A DNA stretch of 64,000 nt from Rhizomys pruinosus (Eukaryota; Chordata; Mammalia; Rodentia; Spalacidae). Positions 20,433 through 31,770 of this stretch are shown here, in pieces; position 1 is the stretch's first letter, and the number at the start of each line of letters is the position of its first letter. The DNA is taken from assembly GCA_009823505.1 (NCBI GenBank), contig VZQC01001040.1, positions 291,002 to 355,001 of the forward strand. The letters are read 5' to 3'. The position numbers and the translations under genes were made by a program. The notes under the pieces were generated by a model, which ran no database searches, was not told the origin of the DNA, and was given only the letters and a program-made list of their open reading frames with translations.

Positions 20433-20825
20433 ATACAGAATACATAGATATACATATATCTGTGTGCATAAATCATATATTCAATCTAGAACATATGTAG
20501 GCATGTATGTGTATGTTTCTAGAATGTATGTGGGGGAGAGGGTGTCTAGGAACAATTTTCACCAAAACAGTTTGATTTTTATATGAAAGAACTAAAAATC
20601 TCCTTAAATTACCACCTTTATTTACAATTACCTCAAATGGCTTTCTCAAAGTATGCACTATGATATTTTCCACAGTAAATGTAGAAATGTACCGAGATAT
20701 ATGCATTATTCTACTTCTGCATCTCAAAATTTTGGTGATACATGGGTTTTGTCTTAGATGTTGTTAAAAGCTACAAATATATGTACATTAGCTTACCTCT
20801 ACCACAATGAAAATACTTTTTGCTA
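20433..20825. other. Intergenic, nothing recognised
   Basis: AT-rich sequence with many ATACATA words. No element accepted. Confidence 0.4.
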
Positions 20826-21355
20826 TGTGTGCACATGCATGTGGAGACTGGAGTTTGACCCCAGGTGTCATCAATCATTCTCCACCTTATTTACTGAGAC
20901 AGTCTCATTGAAGTTAGAGCTCACCAATTCAGTTAGGCTGGCTGACCACCAAGCCCCAGGAACCCCTCCCCCCTCTCATCTGGCTGTTCTCCTCAGTGCT
21001 GCCATGCCCGGTTTTTTGTTTGTTTGTTTGTTTGTTTAAGATTTATTATTTTCTAATTTTTTGTGGGTGTTTTGACAGCATGTATATAATAAGTGCACCA
21101 TGTGCATGCAGTACCATCAGAGACCAAAAGGGGGCATCATATCCATTGGATACAGTTATAGATGATTGTGATCTGACATGTGCGTGCTGTGAATCAAACC
21201 CAGGTCCTCTGGAAGAGCAGGAAGTGCTCTTAACCACTGAGCTACCTCTCTAGCCCTACCATGCCTGGCTTTTTATGTGGGTGTTGGTGATCTGAACTCA
21301 GGTTCTTATGTTTATACAGCAAGCATTTTGCCAACTGAGCCATCTCTCCAGCCCT
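20826..21355 (-). mobile_element. B4A SINE split by a B2
   Basis: Antisense B4A: TGTGTGCACATGCATGTGG, CTCACCAATTCAGTTAGGC, then after the B2 CATGCCTGGCTTTTTATGTG and GAGCCATCTCTCCAGCCC. An imperfect CCATGCCYGGYTTTTT duplication borders the insertion. Confidence 0.83.
21035..21256 (-). mobile_element. B2 SINE nested in B4A
   Basis: Antisense B2 lacking the GCACGACAC-type segment: CAAACCCAGGTCCTCTGGAAG and TTAACCACTGAGCTACCTC. It is older than the GCACGACAC-type copies. Confidence 0.85.
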
Positions 21356-21376
21356 GTAAATATTTAAAGAAAATTC

Positions 21377-21520
21377 AGAGGCCGGGCCTGGTGGCGAAAA
21401 CCTTTAATCCCAGCACTTGGGAGGCAGAGGCAGGTAGATCTCTGTGAGTTCAAGCCCAGCCTGGTCTACATAGCAAGCTCCAGGCCAGCTGGGACTAAAG
21501 AGAGACCCTGTCTTAAAAAT
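21377..21520 (+). mobile_element. B1 SINE
   Basis: GGCCGGGCCTGGTGGCGAAA to GAGACCCTGTCTTAAAAATG; its A-rich tail runs into the GGA repeat. Confidence 0.93.
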
Positions 21521-21522
21521 GA

Positions 21523-21613
21523 AAAGAAGAAGGAGAAGGAGGAGGAGGAGGAGGACGAGAAGGAGGAGGAGGAGGAGGAGGAGGAGGAGGAGGAGGAGGA
21601 GGAGGAGGAGGAA
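21523..21613. repeat. (GGA)n polypurine microsatellite
   Basis: About 90 bases of GAA/GGA triplets, grown at the tail of the preceding B1. Confidence 0.95.
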
Positions 21614-22512
21614 AATACAGTAGTTTACAAATTAAAATTTGTCAATTTAAAAGAAACATTTCTTTTTTTTTTTTAGAGGGTAGGTACTTTTTTTAAATTT
21701 ATTTATTTTTTAAGTGATTCTACAATACAATGACACAGTTGTTTGCAGATAACATTGATGTTACTCAGTATGTCATACAATCAGGTAATTGGTGCAATTT
21801 GCAAGTATCTATGTCCAAATTTTGAACAACCCAAGGTTCCCATAGACCAGTTGGAGAAGCTTGTATGCACAGACATGTTGATCAATCAGGAGTCCAGACT
21901 ATATTCCTGTAGTCTCATGATTCACCCCTATCTCTCCACAGCCTTTACAATCTACCACGCCTCCTCTTCCGCAGTTTGTTCCCTGGGCTTTGGGAAAGGG
22001 GCACAAGTGAGTGAGAAGAAAACAGTCTAATTTCTTTGGAGTTGTCATTTTGGACTCCAGTCTTTTCAGGTTGTTTTCCTTCATGGATTGACAGCTTTCC
22101 CAGTGATACCCTTTTTAGTCATATTAACAAAGCACAAGCTATTGGATGTACAGGCATTTAAGCAGTACCACTTATTATGTCAAGCTAAGCTGTGAGCATA
22201 GACACAGATGCTTGAATGGCATGCTAATCCACAAACTGTGGTTTCTCTATAAAGGGTGACAAGTTCTTACTGTGGCTCACAACATCGCCCAACCACCAGA
22301 GGACACAAAGCTTGTGGCATCCGCTGTGAGTTACTCCTCCAAGGAGAGAGCCAATAGCCAAATAGATTTGAGATATATATATATAGACACTTGGCTGCCA
22401 CTGTTGCACAGTATCTCCAGGCTGTTGAGGTGTAGCTGATATTGACGGAGGAGTCTTGCTTGTCTCAGGGTGACCAACATTTTGCTATATTGCTTTAGTG
22501 GCCTTTGGTAAC
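21614..22512. other. Intergenic, nothing recognised
   Basis: About 900 bases. A 95-codon ORF at 21743 lacks any recognisable feature. Confidence 0.4.
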
Positions 22513-22557
22513 GCTCTTAGAAATGTTTCTTCTTCTAAAAGAAACATTTCTAAGAGC
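22513..22557. repeat. Perfect inverted repeat, 19-bp arms, 7-base loop
   Basis: GCTCTTAGAAATGTTTCTT at 22513-22531 is exactly reverse-complemented at 22539-22557. Confidence 0.95.
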
Positions 22558-23080
22558 AGTTAATAAAATGTTTTTAAAACATAAAAAAGATGTAGCAAGA
22601 TGTGATATGTGATGTCACACACCTATAATCGCAGCAACTTCCAATCCAGCCAGCCAGCCAGGAATCCATTCTCTCCCCCCTCTCTCCCCCCCCCCTCCAT
22701 GATGAGGAACTCAGTGTGAGATCTTAAAACATAAGGTCAATTGCATCCATGCCCTGTTAACACCCACTCCCTGGCTTCCATTTTTCAAATGAAATCAAGT
22801 TTTTGTAAAGCTTTGCCTGAGATTCACAGCCTTTCTGCCTGAGCTTATTTCAAACCCCTAATTCTCTTCTAGTCCAAAAGGAAGCCAACAGTACTTGACC
22901 AATTTAAGTGGCCCTGCTGCTGTCAAGATTGAATTTCTTATCAGATTAGTTTACAGAGGAAATGTATTCCCAAGTTTAGCAGCAAAGGGAGAAAGAAGAT
23001 GACGGGCGTCTTCAAAAACAAAAAGAAAGGGGAAAGCTTGTGTGCAGTTTTTCAAGATCTGTACTCTTTTCTTTTTAAAA
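22558..23080. other. Intergenic with C-rich tract
   Basis: A CT/C-rich tract lies at 22671-22698. The rest is unassigned. Confidence 0.4.
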
Positions 23081-23284
23081 TTTTATCAGTTATTATTATT
23101 GCGTGTGTATATTATGTAGGAGGGGGAATGTGTTTACACTGAGGTGCATGGGTAGGGGACACAGGGCAATTTTTTTGGAGTTGGTTCTCTTCTTCCACCT
23201 TTATGGGAGCATTGGAGATTGAGCTTAGGTCATCAGGCTTCACATAAGTGCTTTTCCCTGCCGTCATCTCACATGCTGGCCCTT
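23081..23284 (-). mobile_element. B3 SINE
   Basis: Diverged antisense B3: TTGGTTCTCTTCTTCCACC, TTGGAGATTGAGCTTAGGTC and CATCTCACATGCTGGCCC. Confidence 0.72.
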
Positions 23285-23439
23285 GTGTGCAGTTTCATGA
23301 AATCGAGACCAATAACATAAGATATAAGAAAACAGATTGTTTTCTCTTTCACATGTGAATATTCAAGCAAAAATTCCTAAATAAAATACCAGCAAACAGA
23401 ATCCATAGCACTAAACACCATGATCACAGTGAGCTCCTC

Positions 23440-23895
23440 CCAGGGATGGAAGAAGACTGAACACACTGTTACTAGAAGGTGAAAAGTCACCGACAGGGTC
23501 CCATCTTGGTTGCCAGCTGGTGGGATTGGAGGAAGTGGTTGCGGAGTCCAGAGGTTCTGACAAAATCAGTGAGGTGGTCCCTGGATGGACACTTAATCTA
23601 TGGCTGGAGGCAGGGCCTAGTTGGAGGACATTGGCCACTGAGGGTGTGCCCTAGAAGATGTACCTTGTCCCCTACCCTTGCCTCTGCTTCCTGTCTACTG
23701 TAAGATGACCAGCTCTGATCCACCACATGCTTGGCACCACCATATTCAGTCTTCCGTCAGGCTGGCACCTACAGTAAACATAGATGACTGCCCATGGACT
23801 AAAACATCTGAAGCCACAAGCCAAAATAAAGTTTTCCTCCTTTAAACAACTTCTTTCAACTATGTCACAGAAACCAAAAGTCTAACATGTACAGT
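23440..23895 (+). mobile_element. MaLR/MLT1-like LTR (old)
   Basis: Sense MaLR features: GGGCCTAGTTGGAGGACATTGG, CCACTGAGGGTGTGCCC, AAGCCAAAATAAAGTTTTCC, and an AAAGTCTAACATGTA end. The left boundary is unclear. Confidence 0.6.
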
Positions 23896-25245
23896 CTCCA
23901 TTATTATAAGGCACCATATAGAAGTTTAATTGAGAAAAATACATATTATTTTCATGGATAGCCAAAAGCCATTCATAAATTCAACATCCACTTTTATTTA
24001 TAAAACAAATTTTTTTGTAAATGTAAGTACTTTCTTAACATGATAAAATATGTCCATTTGGCTCACTAGAATGGCATGATCCTTAACTGGGAAACACTGG
24101 GCATGTCTATTGTGACATGTCCTCTTAGATTGTTACAACTCCTCCCCACATCCACTATCCTCCTGGAACTCCATCACAAAGCATCCCTTCTCCTGAAGCC
24201 TTCAGTTGAATTGTTCCCCCCAAAATGACATTGGTAGGAGAGCTGAAAGGCAGCCGACACAGTGGTCAAGGCCACTGGTGACTCAGCTGCCTCCCTGTCT
24301 CGTGTTTAGCAGCAGTGGCGTGTTCCTAAAGCACGGCTCTTGGGTGACACCCTCCCTCTGCTGTAACAGAGCTTTCACAGGTCTTCAGGTGCTCTTTAGA
24401 AAGGTGATTGATGCTGCCCAAGTGTTTCTGCCCCTGACGGTTTCAGTATCTCTGGTTGTGTTTCTCAGCCCTGCAATGCCTTTAAAAGAAAAACCAACTT
24501 CTCTTACCTCTGTTTCTGCCCTACTCATAACCAAACCATTTCCTGTCACCACTGCTATTGGACATAGGTCAGCAAGCTATGGCAGATGAAGTGAGACAAG
24601 AGAAAGAAATTAACAAAAATTCTTAGACTGTGTTAAAGAAAAATAGACGTAGACAAGTTAAGCATGCAGGGAAAACTAGTTAAGATTAGTGCAACTTGTG
24701 GTCTCACATCTATGTCGTTCTCTAAGAGTGGATGCCTCTGCCTCCTCAAACACAATGATGGCTTCAACTGCAAAGTTCCGATACTCTCAAAGCTGACAGG
24801 GCAAGTGTCTTACTTGGACTCCACAACTGTGTCAACTGCTTGGGGGTGACTCGTGGTGGTGTGGCTGTGGCAACAAAGTCCTGGAACAGCTTCCTCAAAA
24901 TCTGGAACTAAGGCCAGCATCAGCAAATGAACATCACAGTGACTGTAAAACAATTCAGACCTCGAAGCGTACAGTGCTAGCATGTCGTATCCAACCATAA
25001 GGATGTGGACACCCACACCTCACCTCAGAACTTCGAAAGGGGAAGATCATTTTTTTCTTCATTTTTTTGCAGAAACCAAAAGCACAATTCCCAAAAGCTA
25101 TTTGATGTAAACTAAACCAAGCTGTGATTCTTTCCACAGCTATTGTCTTTGTTTTCTTTCTCTGTCTTGCCAAAATTTTAAAAGGAAATACAATAAAAGC
25201 CGGGGGGGGGGGGATTATTGCAACAAGGATCAAGACCACTGCAGT
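23896..25245. other. Intergenic, nothing recognised
   Basis: About 1.35 kb of mostly unique-looking sequence. A 12-G run occurs at 25202-25213. ORFs of up to 127 codons have no domain-like character. Confidence 0.4.
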
Positions 25246-25605
25246 CAAGGATTTTCTTTCCTGTTGCTGTAATAAAACGCCTTGATGAGAGCAAGTTATG
25301 GGAGAAAGGGCTTATCGTAGCTCACAGCTGGAGGCACAGTCCATCCTGACTGGAAGCCAAGGCAGGGGAGCTTGAAGCAGCTGGCCACATCTCACCCATG
25401 GTCGGAAAAGAGTGATGAACGCTTCCCTGCTGACCTCCCTTTCTCCACTTAACACAGTCCAGGATCCCAGACAGGGAATGGCAGCATCCGCAGTGGACAG
25501 GTCTTCCCTCTTCAAGCAACGTGATCAAGATAATGATCAAAGCATGCGCAGAGGCTCATCTCCCAGATGCTTCCAGATTCTTCCAGGTTGACGATTAGCA
25601 CCACA
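25246..25605 (-). mobile_element. ERVL/MaLR-like solo LTR
   Basis: Antisense LTR pattern TTTCCTGTTGCTGTAATAAAAC, GGCTTATCGTAGCTCACAGC, ACACAGTCCAGGATCCCAG, GATCAAGATAATGATC. It is the same type as 60673-61313. Confidence 0.65.
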
Positions 25606-25957
25606 TTTTACAAGGACGAATACTGAACTCAATTCCAAATATGCCAAGACAGCTGAGGGGGTCTAGTGAGTAGGGAGGGAGGCAGTGAGTGAAGAATTAT
25701 TCAGAGGAACTCAAGACCCTAAAGTGGGAAGATTCCTGTTAGACTGTCTTGTCAGAATTCTTACCTCATTGGCCTCAGCAGGCAAGGATGGCTGGCTAAC
25801 GACAAGATCCAGTCAAGGCACAAGGGGAGAGCAGTCCTCACTGGCAGGTGTGATTTCCTGCCTGAAAAATTCAAGTTTTCAGAATCACCTAGAAAAAATT
25901 ACAAACAAGACAGTGAAAAGCAACTGTGTAAAAGTAGGGCTTCCTTCCATATGAGAT
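25606..25957. other. Intergenic, nothing recognised
   Basis: No element accepted. Confidence 0.4.
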
Positions 25958-26115
25958 CCGGACACTGCAGCCCAGGGGCCAGTCAAATCTGGCCTGCCAT
26001 GTGTTCTATAAATAAAGTTTTATTGAAACATAGCTATGCCATTTGTTTACCAATTGTCTATAGCTGGTTTGCACTGAAACAGCAGAGCTGAGTAGTTGCA
26101 GTGAAACTGTTACCA
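25958..26115 (-). mobile_element. hAT-Charlie type MER relic
   Basis: Reverse orientation relative to 712-898: CAGGGGCCAGTCAAATCTGG, ATAAAGTTTTATTGAAACA, GCTGAGTAGTTGCAGTGAAAC. Confidence 0.75.
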
Positions 26116-26204
26116 GCACCAGCACCTTGCCTATGATAAAAAATATGTATTTACCTTCTGGTTGGTGGTGTTTAGTGATAAAGTGATTGCCTAAAATTCC
26201 TAAG

Positions 26205-26330
26205 GCCCACACACCTTTAATTCTAGCACTTGGGAATCTTTGTGAGTTCAAGGCCAGCCTGGTCTACATATCGAGTTCCAGGACAGCCAGAGCTACGGGG
26301 AGACCCTGTCTCAAAAAGACCAAAAAAAAA
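26205..26330 (+). mobile_element. B1 SINE with internal deletion
   Basis: CACACCTTTAATTCTAGCAC, then GGGAATCTTTGTGAGTTC (missing the usual AGGCAGAGGCAGG), then the normal end with AAAAAGACC plus A9. Confidence 0.9.
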
Positions 26331-26380
26331 TTCCCAAGGCCCTGGATTTAGCCTACCTCCAGCACTAAAGAAAAACAGAT

Positions 26381-26408
26381 GATAGAATGATAGGTAAATA
26401 GAGGATGA

Positions 26409-26454
<46 letters not shown>

Positions 26455-26561
26455 CATACATGATACATAGATATATTGTAGATACAGATAGACAGATGAT
26501 AGATTGATTTATTGATTGATTGATAATAGATATAGATAGATGACTGATAGAGAATAGAGAT

Positions 26562-26608
<47 letters not shown>

Positions 26609-26735
26609 GCATAGATACATAGATGCATAAATACATACATAGATACTCAGATGCATACACACATACACAGATGTATAGATACATAGATGATAAAAATAGA
26701 AAGCTGATAGACAATAGATAATTGACAGACATACT
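26381..26735. repeat. (GATA)n compound microsatellite
   Basis: Long GATA arrays at about 26408-26451 and 26563-26607 with degenerate GATA, GATT and CATA units between and after. Confidence 0.93.
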
Positions 26736-26818
26736 TTCTGACCCTTTTTATCAAAGTACACAGTATATGAAATCATCAAAGAACTAACCAAAAATCTTTT
26801 TAAAAAGAAAATGTTTCG

Positions 26819-27068
26819 GGGCTGGAGAGATAGCCTAGCGGTTAAGAGCACCGACGCTCTTGCAGAGGACCCGGGTTTGATCCCCAGCACCCACATGGCG
26901 GCTAAAACCGTCTGTAACTCCAATTCCAGGAGAACTCCAGTTCCAGGGGAATCCGAGACCCTCTTCTGACCTCCGCGGCATTGCACGACATGGGTGCACA
27001 GACCTGCATGCAGACACTACATTCATACACATACAAAAATAAATAAATAATAATAAAAAAAAATTTAA
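26819..27068 (+). mobile_element. B2 SINE (GCACGACAC type)
   Basis: GGGGCTGGAGAGATAGCCTAGC to ATACAAAAATAAATAAATAA and an A-rich tail. It is bounded by AAGAAAATGTTTC on both sides (ending at 26818 and again at about 27078-27090). Confidence 0.95.
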
Positions 27069-27090
27069 AAAAAAAAAAAGAAAATGTTTC

Positions 27091-27685
27091 AAACCACTGT
27101 TGATTATAAGCACTAAGCTTATTAAGTAGATTAAAACATGCATTGCATATAAACCAGCATGCTGCACAGTATAGACAGGGTTTAACTTTACATCAGGCTA
27201 TCAGGGAAAAAAAAACAGAAAATACATATAAAATCTATATTTGAAAACCAGAGGCAGAGAATTCAAGCTGTCTGAAAGTTCATAAACATTCTAAGGAAGT
27301 ATGTGGATCCCGAGAAGTTGTAGATCAAGGGGGATGTGCTTGGGTCCTTAAGGAAGTGATACATGTGTAAATTAAATAATAAAAGCCCTGAATCAAGTTT
27401 ACTAGCAGAGTCTATGCCAAGTGTCCCAGAGACAAAGTCAACCAGGGACAGTTTTGTTGTGGCTGATTTGTAAGCAGCCAGAGAAAGAATGGCCTGCCAA
27501 GCTAAACAGAAGAAGATACATGTGATAGGAAGAGGAACATACAAGGCAGAAGTTAGATAGTCACTGCTACCTGTGGAAATGGACATCTGGAGTCTTGTAG
27601 CCTGACTCACAAGTATATAGTCAAGGAGAAATCCCCACTAGTCACGGTTAGAATAGGATGCTTGAATGCCTACTTTGCAGATACA
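27091..27685. other. Intergenic, nothing recognised
   Basis: About 595 bases. A 115-codon minus ORF at 27263-27610 is not supported by any motif. Confidence 0.4.
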
Positions 27686-27890
27686 TCATGGATGGATGGA
27701 TGGATGGATGGATGGATGGATGGATGGATGGTGAGGGATGAGGGATGAGAGATGGATGGATGGATGGATGGATGGATGGATGGATGGATGGGGGATAATG
27801 GATGAGGGATGAGAGATGATGGATGGATGGATGGATGGGGGATGATGGATGAGGGATGAGAGATGATGGATGGATGGATGGATGGATGAC
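27686..27890. repeat. Compound (GGAT)n / GATGAGGGATGAGAGAT minisatellite
   Basis: Blocks of GGAT tetramers separated by GATGAGGGATGAGAGATG-like spacers repeated three times, so tetramer blocks are embedded in a higher-order unit of roughly 50-65 bases. Confidence 0.92.
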
Positions 27891-28060
27891 ATGACATGAA
27901 AGTAGAAGTGGTCTGTTTAAGGACAGGAACAAGACTCAAAGGAGGAAGGAGGAGGAGAAAAAAGAAAGTGTAGCCAGTGAATATGATCACAGCAACATAT
28001 ACCTGAACAGACATGTCTATGAACCCCCTGACAATGAACAATGAACATTACCTTTCTCTT

Positions 28061-28101
28061 AAGTATTTTAACTTCAATTTCTATTTGAAGTTAAAATACT
28101 T
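28061..28101. repeat. Perfect inverted repeat, 17-bp arms, 7-base loop
   Basis: AAGTATTTTAACTTCAA at 28061-28077 and its exact reverse complement at 28085-28101. Confidence 0.95.
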
Positions 28102-28300
28102 GGAAGTGAAGAAGTTCTAACTAATACAGAGGGCATGGAAACATGGAAGAGGTGGGGAGAAAACCTCTTAAATCACCATCATTTATTCATTTAAAAAAAA
28201 AAAAAAAAAAGCCTTGTCTACAGAAAAGAGGATCATTTTAGAAAAATGCTGCTCAAGTCTTCTGTCCTGATGTATTGTTACATCAAAAACAACCGAGCCA

Positions 28301-28540
28301 GGGGCTGGAGAGATGGCCTAGCGGTTAAGAGCGCTGACCGCTCTTACAGAGGACCTGGGTTTGATCCCCAGCACCCACATGATGGCCGAGAACCATCTGA
28401 AACTCCAGTTCCAGGGGAATCTGACGCCCTCTTCTGACCTCCAAGGCATTGCACGACACGGGTGCACAAACTTGCATGTAGACAGTACATTCATACACAT
28501 ACAGAAATAAATAAAAATTAATAAAAAAATTAAAAAAAAA
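28301..28540 (+). mobile_element. B2 SINE (GCACGACAC type)
   Basis: GGGGCTGGAGAGATGGCCTAGC to an A-rich tail, with AACAACCRAGCCA flanking both ends (about 28288-28300 and 28541-28553). Confidence 0.95.
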
Positions 28541-28554
28541 ACAACCAAGCCATG

Positions 28555-29448
28555 TGGCTTAACATTTTTTAAAGTGATTTAATGGAAGCTAGAACCCAGC
28601 TTATTTCTAATGGTCACCACTGTAAACCCACAGGCTCAGGATGAAAGAAAAACCTTTTTACCTCATGTCATCCTGCCTAACGTCTATTCCAAGCCCCTTT
28701 CCTGTGGCCTGAAGGACTCAGGCACTTTTTCCCAAGATTGATATAAAGATCTTACATCTTGCCAATGTGCCAAAGAGAAGGGACTTGTGGCACCAGCCAG
28801 AGATTGTGACCCAAGATGCAGACACCTGAAGGTCATCTGCCTTCATCGCCTGATCTCTCCAGACACTGCTGTTTTCTCAGGCTTCAGCTAGATTTGCCAT
28901 TGGACTAAGTCCTGTCTAGTAAAGTATAAATAAGCATATTCTATAATTCGTGGGATTGATTGCTCTTTCAGAAGGAGCTACTTGAGCTGGGAGACACAGT
29001 CTTTTCAACCTCCTGCTGTCAAGAATACAGACATAATTGCTGATGCTCAGGAAGCCATCTTGGACTCTGCAGTAACCTCAAGAATAGAGCCATCAAGTAA
29101 TCATGGAAGTTAGAAGACATACAAGCCCCTAATAACTTTGTGTTGGTGATACAGCAGATCTGGACTGCTAACTACACAGCTTCAAAATCTGCCAGCCTCT
29201 CTGCACTAGCCCAGAAGCCCAGATAGCTCTGAGAGCCCCTCCCCCCCATATTCCGAGTTCTCTTTGCCAGGGCCCTGGTCTCTTAATGAGCTGAAGGTTT
29301 TCCAGCAGGAGATGGGGAGAGAGTCTGCTATAGACTTTGGCTGAGACACGGAACACAGAGCTGACTCACTGCCCCGCCACTTGAAAGATGAGGAGGAGGA
29401 AGAAACGCCAAGGGACAAAAAAGAATGACTGCAGATCTCAAAAGCTTG
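28555..29448. other. Intergenic, nothing recognised
   Basis: About 900 bases without an accepted element. Confidence 0.4.
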
Positions 29449-29640
29449 AGCCAGAAGGTATGGCTCATACCCGTAATCCCAGCTGTGAGGCTGAGGCAGG
29501 AAGTTCAGGACTATGAGGCCAACTTGAACTACACAGAGAGATTCTATGCCCCCCAAAATATAAGAATTAGGGAGGTAGCTCTGTGGCAGAGCACCTGGCC
29601 AATATGCACAGTTCAAATCCCACCACCTGAAACATCAGCT
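29449..29640 (+). mobile_element. Old B1-like plus ID-like SINE (B4 relatives)
   Basis: GTATGGCTCATACCCGTAATCC with GAGGCTGAGGCAGGAAG (B1-like), followed by an ID-like GGGAGGTAGCTCTGTGGCAGAGC. Confidence 0.6.
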
Positions 29641-30310
29641 CCCTCTGAAGACATGGGTAGATTTTTCTCTCCCCAAAACCCCTGTCAACAATTTCTGCAA
29701 GATAATCCTCCTGTAAGGAGTTGTACATTTTTTCTCTGTCTCATAAACATTGCCAACTGAGAAATTCATAATACAGGGAAGGAATTTTGAAGGCCGTGAA
29801 ATCTGCTGGATTGGGAGTAATACCCTAAGCCTTGTGAAGAAAAATAGTTGTCAAGCTGATCTTTGAAAGAAGGAAAATAATGAAAGCAAGTCAACACTGG
29901 CTAAGAAAATTAAAACGGATTATCCTCCCCAAAATGGAATGATTAAATATGCTAACACATGAAGGATTCTGTTCTTGGACCCCAGGCCTGCATGCATAAT
30001 GATTTGTTCTTTGTTTGAAAAAACTTGTGATTGTTTAGAAGTGTTTTAAATGATTAAGAAGTAAAGATGCCCTGGGTACCAAAGGAAGAGAGTAGGGCTT
30101 CATATTTTATTTCAAATGGGGCCTGACTTAAAAGTCAGACCGAGCTTCTAATCAAAACATGAAATAGGGAGAGAGCTTGGAAATGTTATTAATCATTAAT
30201 ATGAGAATACTTAAGGTTATGAATTCTTCAAGGGTTTCAGAAAAGCTGCAAGAATTTTTCAGGTCACACTGAAAGGCTGAGTATTTTTATTTTTCTGTGC
30301 TTTCAGTCAT
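29641..30310. other. Intergenic, nothing recognised
   Basis: About 670 AT-rich bases without an accepted element. Confidence 0.4.
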
Positions 30311-30508
30311 GCTTCTGTTTTTTTACATCTACTTATTTATGTATATGTGTGAGAGAGTATGTGTCCGTGGGCACAGACATGCAACTGTGCACATGGAAGT
30401 CAGAGGACAACTTGTGGAAGTCAATTTTCTTCTTCCGTCATATGGGTTCAGGGGATTGAACTCAGGTCATCAGTGCCCTTGTCCACTGAGCATTTTTCCA
30501 GCCCCCTT
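30311..30508 (-). mobile_element. B3 SINE
   Basis: Antisense B3: CACATGGAAGTCAGAGGACA, GGGGATTGAACTCAGGTCATC, CACTGAGCATTTTTCCAGCC. Confidence 0.82.
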
Positions 30509-30859
30509 AAATCATTTTTAGTAAATATTTTAAATAGCCCCATAGTCAAGGTTTTGTTAAGAAACACGAGTTTGATAGATTCTGGTATAAATGGCTCCAG
30601 AAAGCAACACACATCACAGGTGACTAGTTCTAGGTCACTAACAGTAGCATGGTAATATTTTACCCATGATTCAGTCAATGCCAGGCCATTGGAAGCTGTT
30701 GCATTGGGACTGAAGTTTACTGCACAAGCATTGTTTAAGTTCAATAAGACAGTAGTTCCTCTGGTGAGGACCTGTGGTCTGCACCCCCTATGTAGCTAAA
30801 TTCTCAAATCCATAGTCCACTAAGTCTGGATTTGTTTGTGTCACATCTCAGCAGTTTTT

Positions 30860-31768
30860 AAAAATGGAATCAAGTTTGAGTCAATATTTTATAAACCTTC
30901 TCCAAAAACAAGGAGGAAGAAATTCCACTTTCCAAAAGCATACATGCAGGGTACACGATCAATAACTGTATCAGTTCCACATCTGGGGTAGGACTTGGTT
31001 ATCAACTTTCTTCAGATAAGGATGCTAAGACCAAAAGACTCACATGGTACTGTATGAACATTTCCTGGGGAGACACAAACACACACCTGTTCACCCCAGA
31101 GAGGGCACTGATGACAAACCAAAGAAATTCCGGCAAAGTCTAACTTGGCCAACCAATGAGTTTATTGGACTGAAGAGCAAAGATGAGGAGCTAGTTACAG
31201 AATCATGGGTGAACCTCAAACAGCTGTATCATAACAAAGGCCCACCCTATCGAGGATGGTCACCTCGTGGAAGAATCTATGTAAAACCAAAACTCTTACC
31301 TCACAGGGAAAAGGGATGCTTCATCCTGGAGCCAAATATGAGTGAACAACAGCCAGGGAATACAGACTCTGGTTACTCCAATAAAGTAGCAATTTTAAGA
31401 AGGTTTTCTAAAAACAAAACAAACACAATTCAACAGACTGCTCAAAAACATCATGTAGGTGGGCCACAGGAAAGTGGAGCAATCTCAGGCATAGACCTCA
31501 GATACCATCTTCCTAGCCCTTCAGTTGATGGGAACTATATATATAACCCAAAAGATTTACCTAACAGTCACAAAGACATGAGCTCACATACAAAGAACAG
31601 CAATAAACAGCTACTAAAGGGGCTAAAGACAGCCGAAGATAATTTGGATCTGTACTTGTAATCCACCAATCTCTCCATTAAAGTTCTCTTCAATCAATCA
31701 TGCTTGCAAAAGATTCAGTGTAAGGTGCTGTCCTTTGTAAAACAAACAAACAACAACAACAACAAAAA
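30860..31768 (+). pseudogene. Probable processed pseudogene of an unrecognised gene
   Basis: The main open frame is 31044-31661 (205 codons, ends TAA... at the stop after LDLYL). It is Lys/Pro/His-rich and includes YRGWSPRGRIYVKPK near residues 69-83; no signal peptide, membrane segment or known domain is seen. Upstream, other frames also look coding: one runs to a TAG near 30990, the next from there to a TAA near 31145. A single reading frame has therefore probably been broken by small indels, and the ATG at 31044 need not be native. Just after the stop come ATTAAA at 31677 and an A-rich tail with AAC interruptions at 31739-31768, as in an L1-made cDNA copy. No flanking duplication was found. 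An alternative is a terminal exon of a live gene; the frame breaks argue against this. I do not recognise the parent protein. Confidence 0.5.
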
Positions 31769-31770
31769 CC

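Noticed and set aside
26223..26986. ORFs rich in IYLSIYLS
   Set aside because: They are translations of the GATA microsatellite.
27648..28041. [13 protein letters not shown]s
   Set aside because: They are translations of the GGAT minisatellite.
31013..31046. Splice acceptor CAACTTTCTTCAG before the 205-codon ORF
   Set aside because: The ORF frame meets a TAA at 31026 just after it, and coding-like sequence continues upstream of it, so a retrocopy explains the region better.
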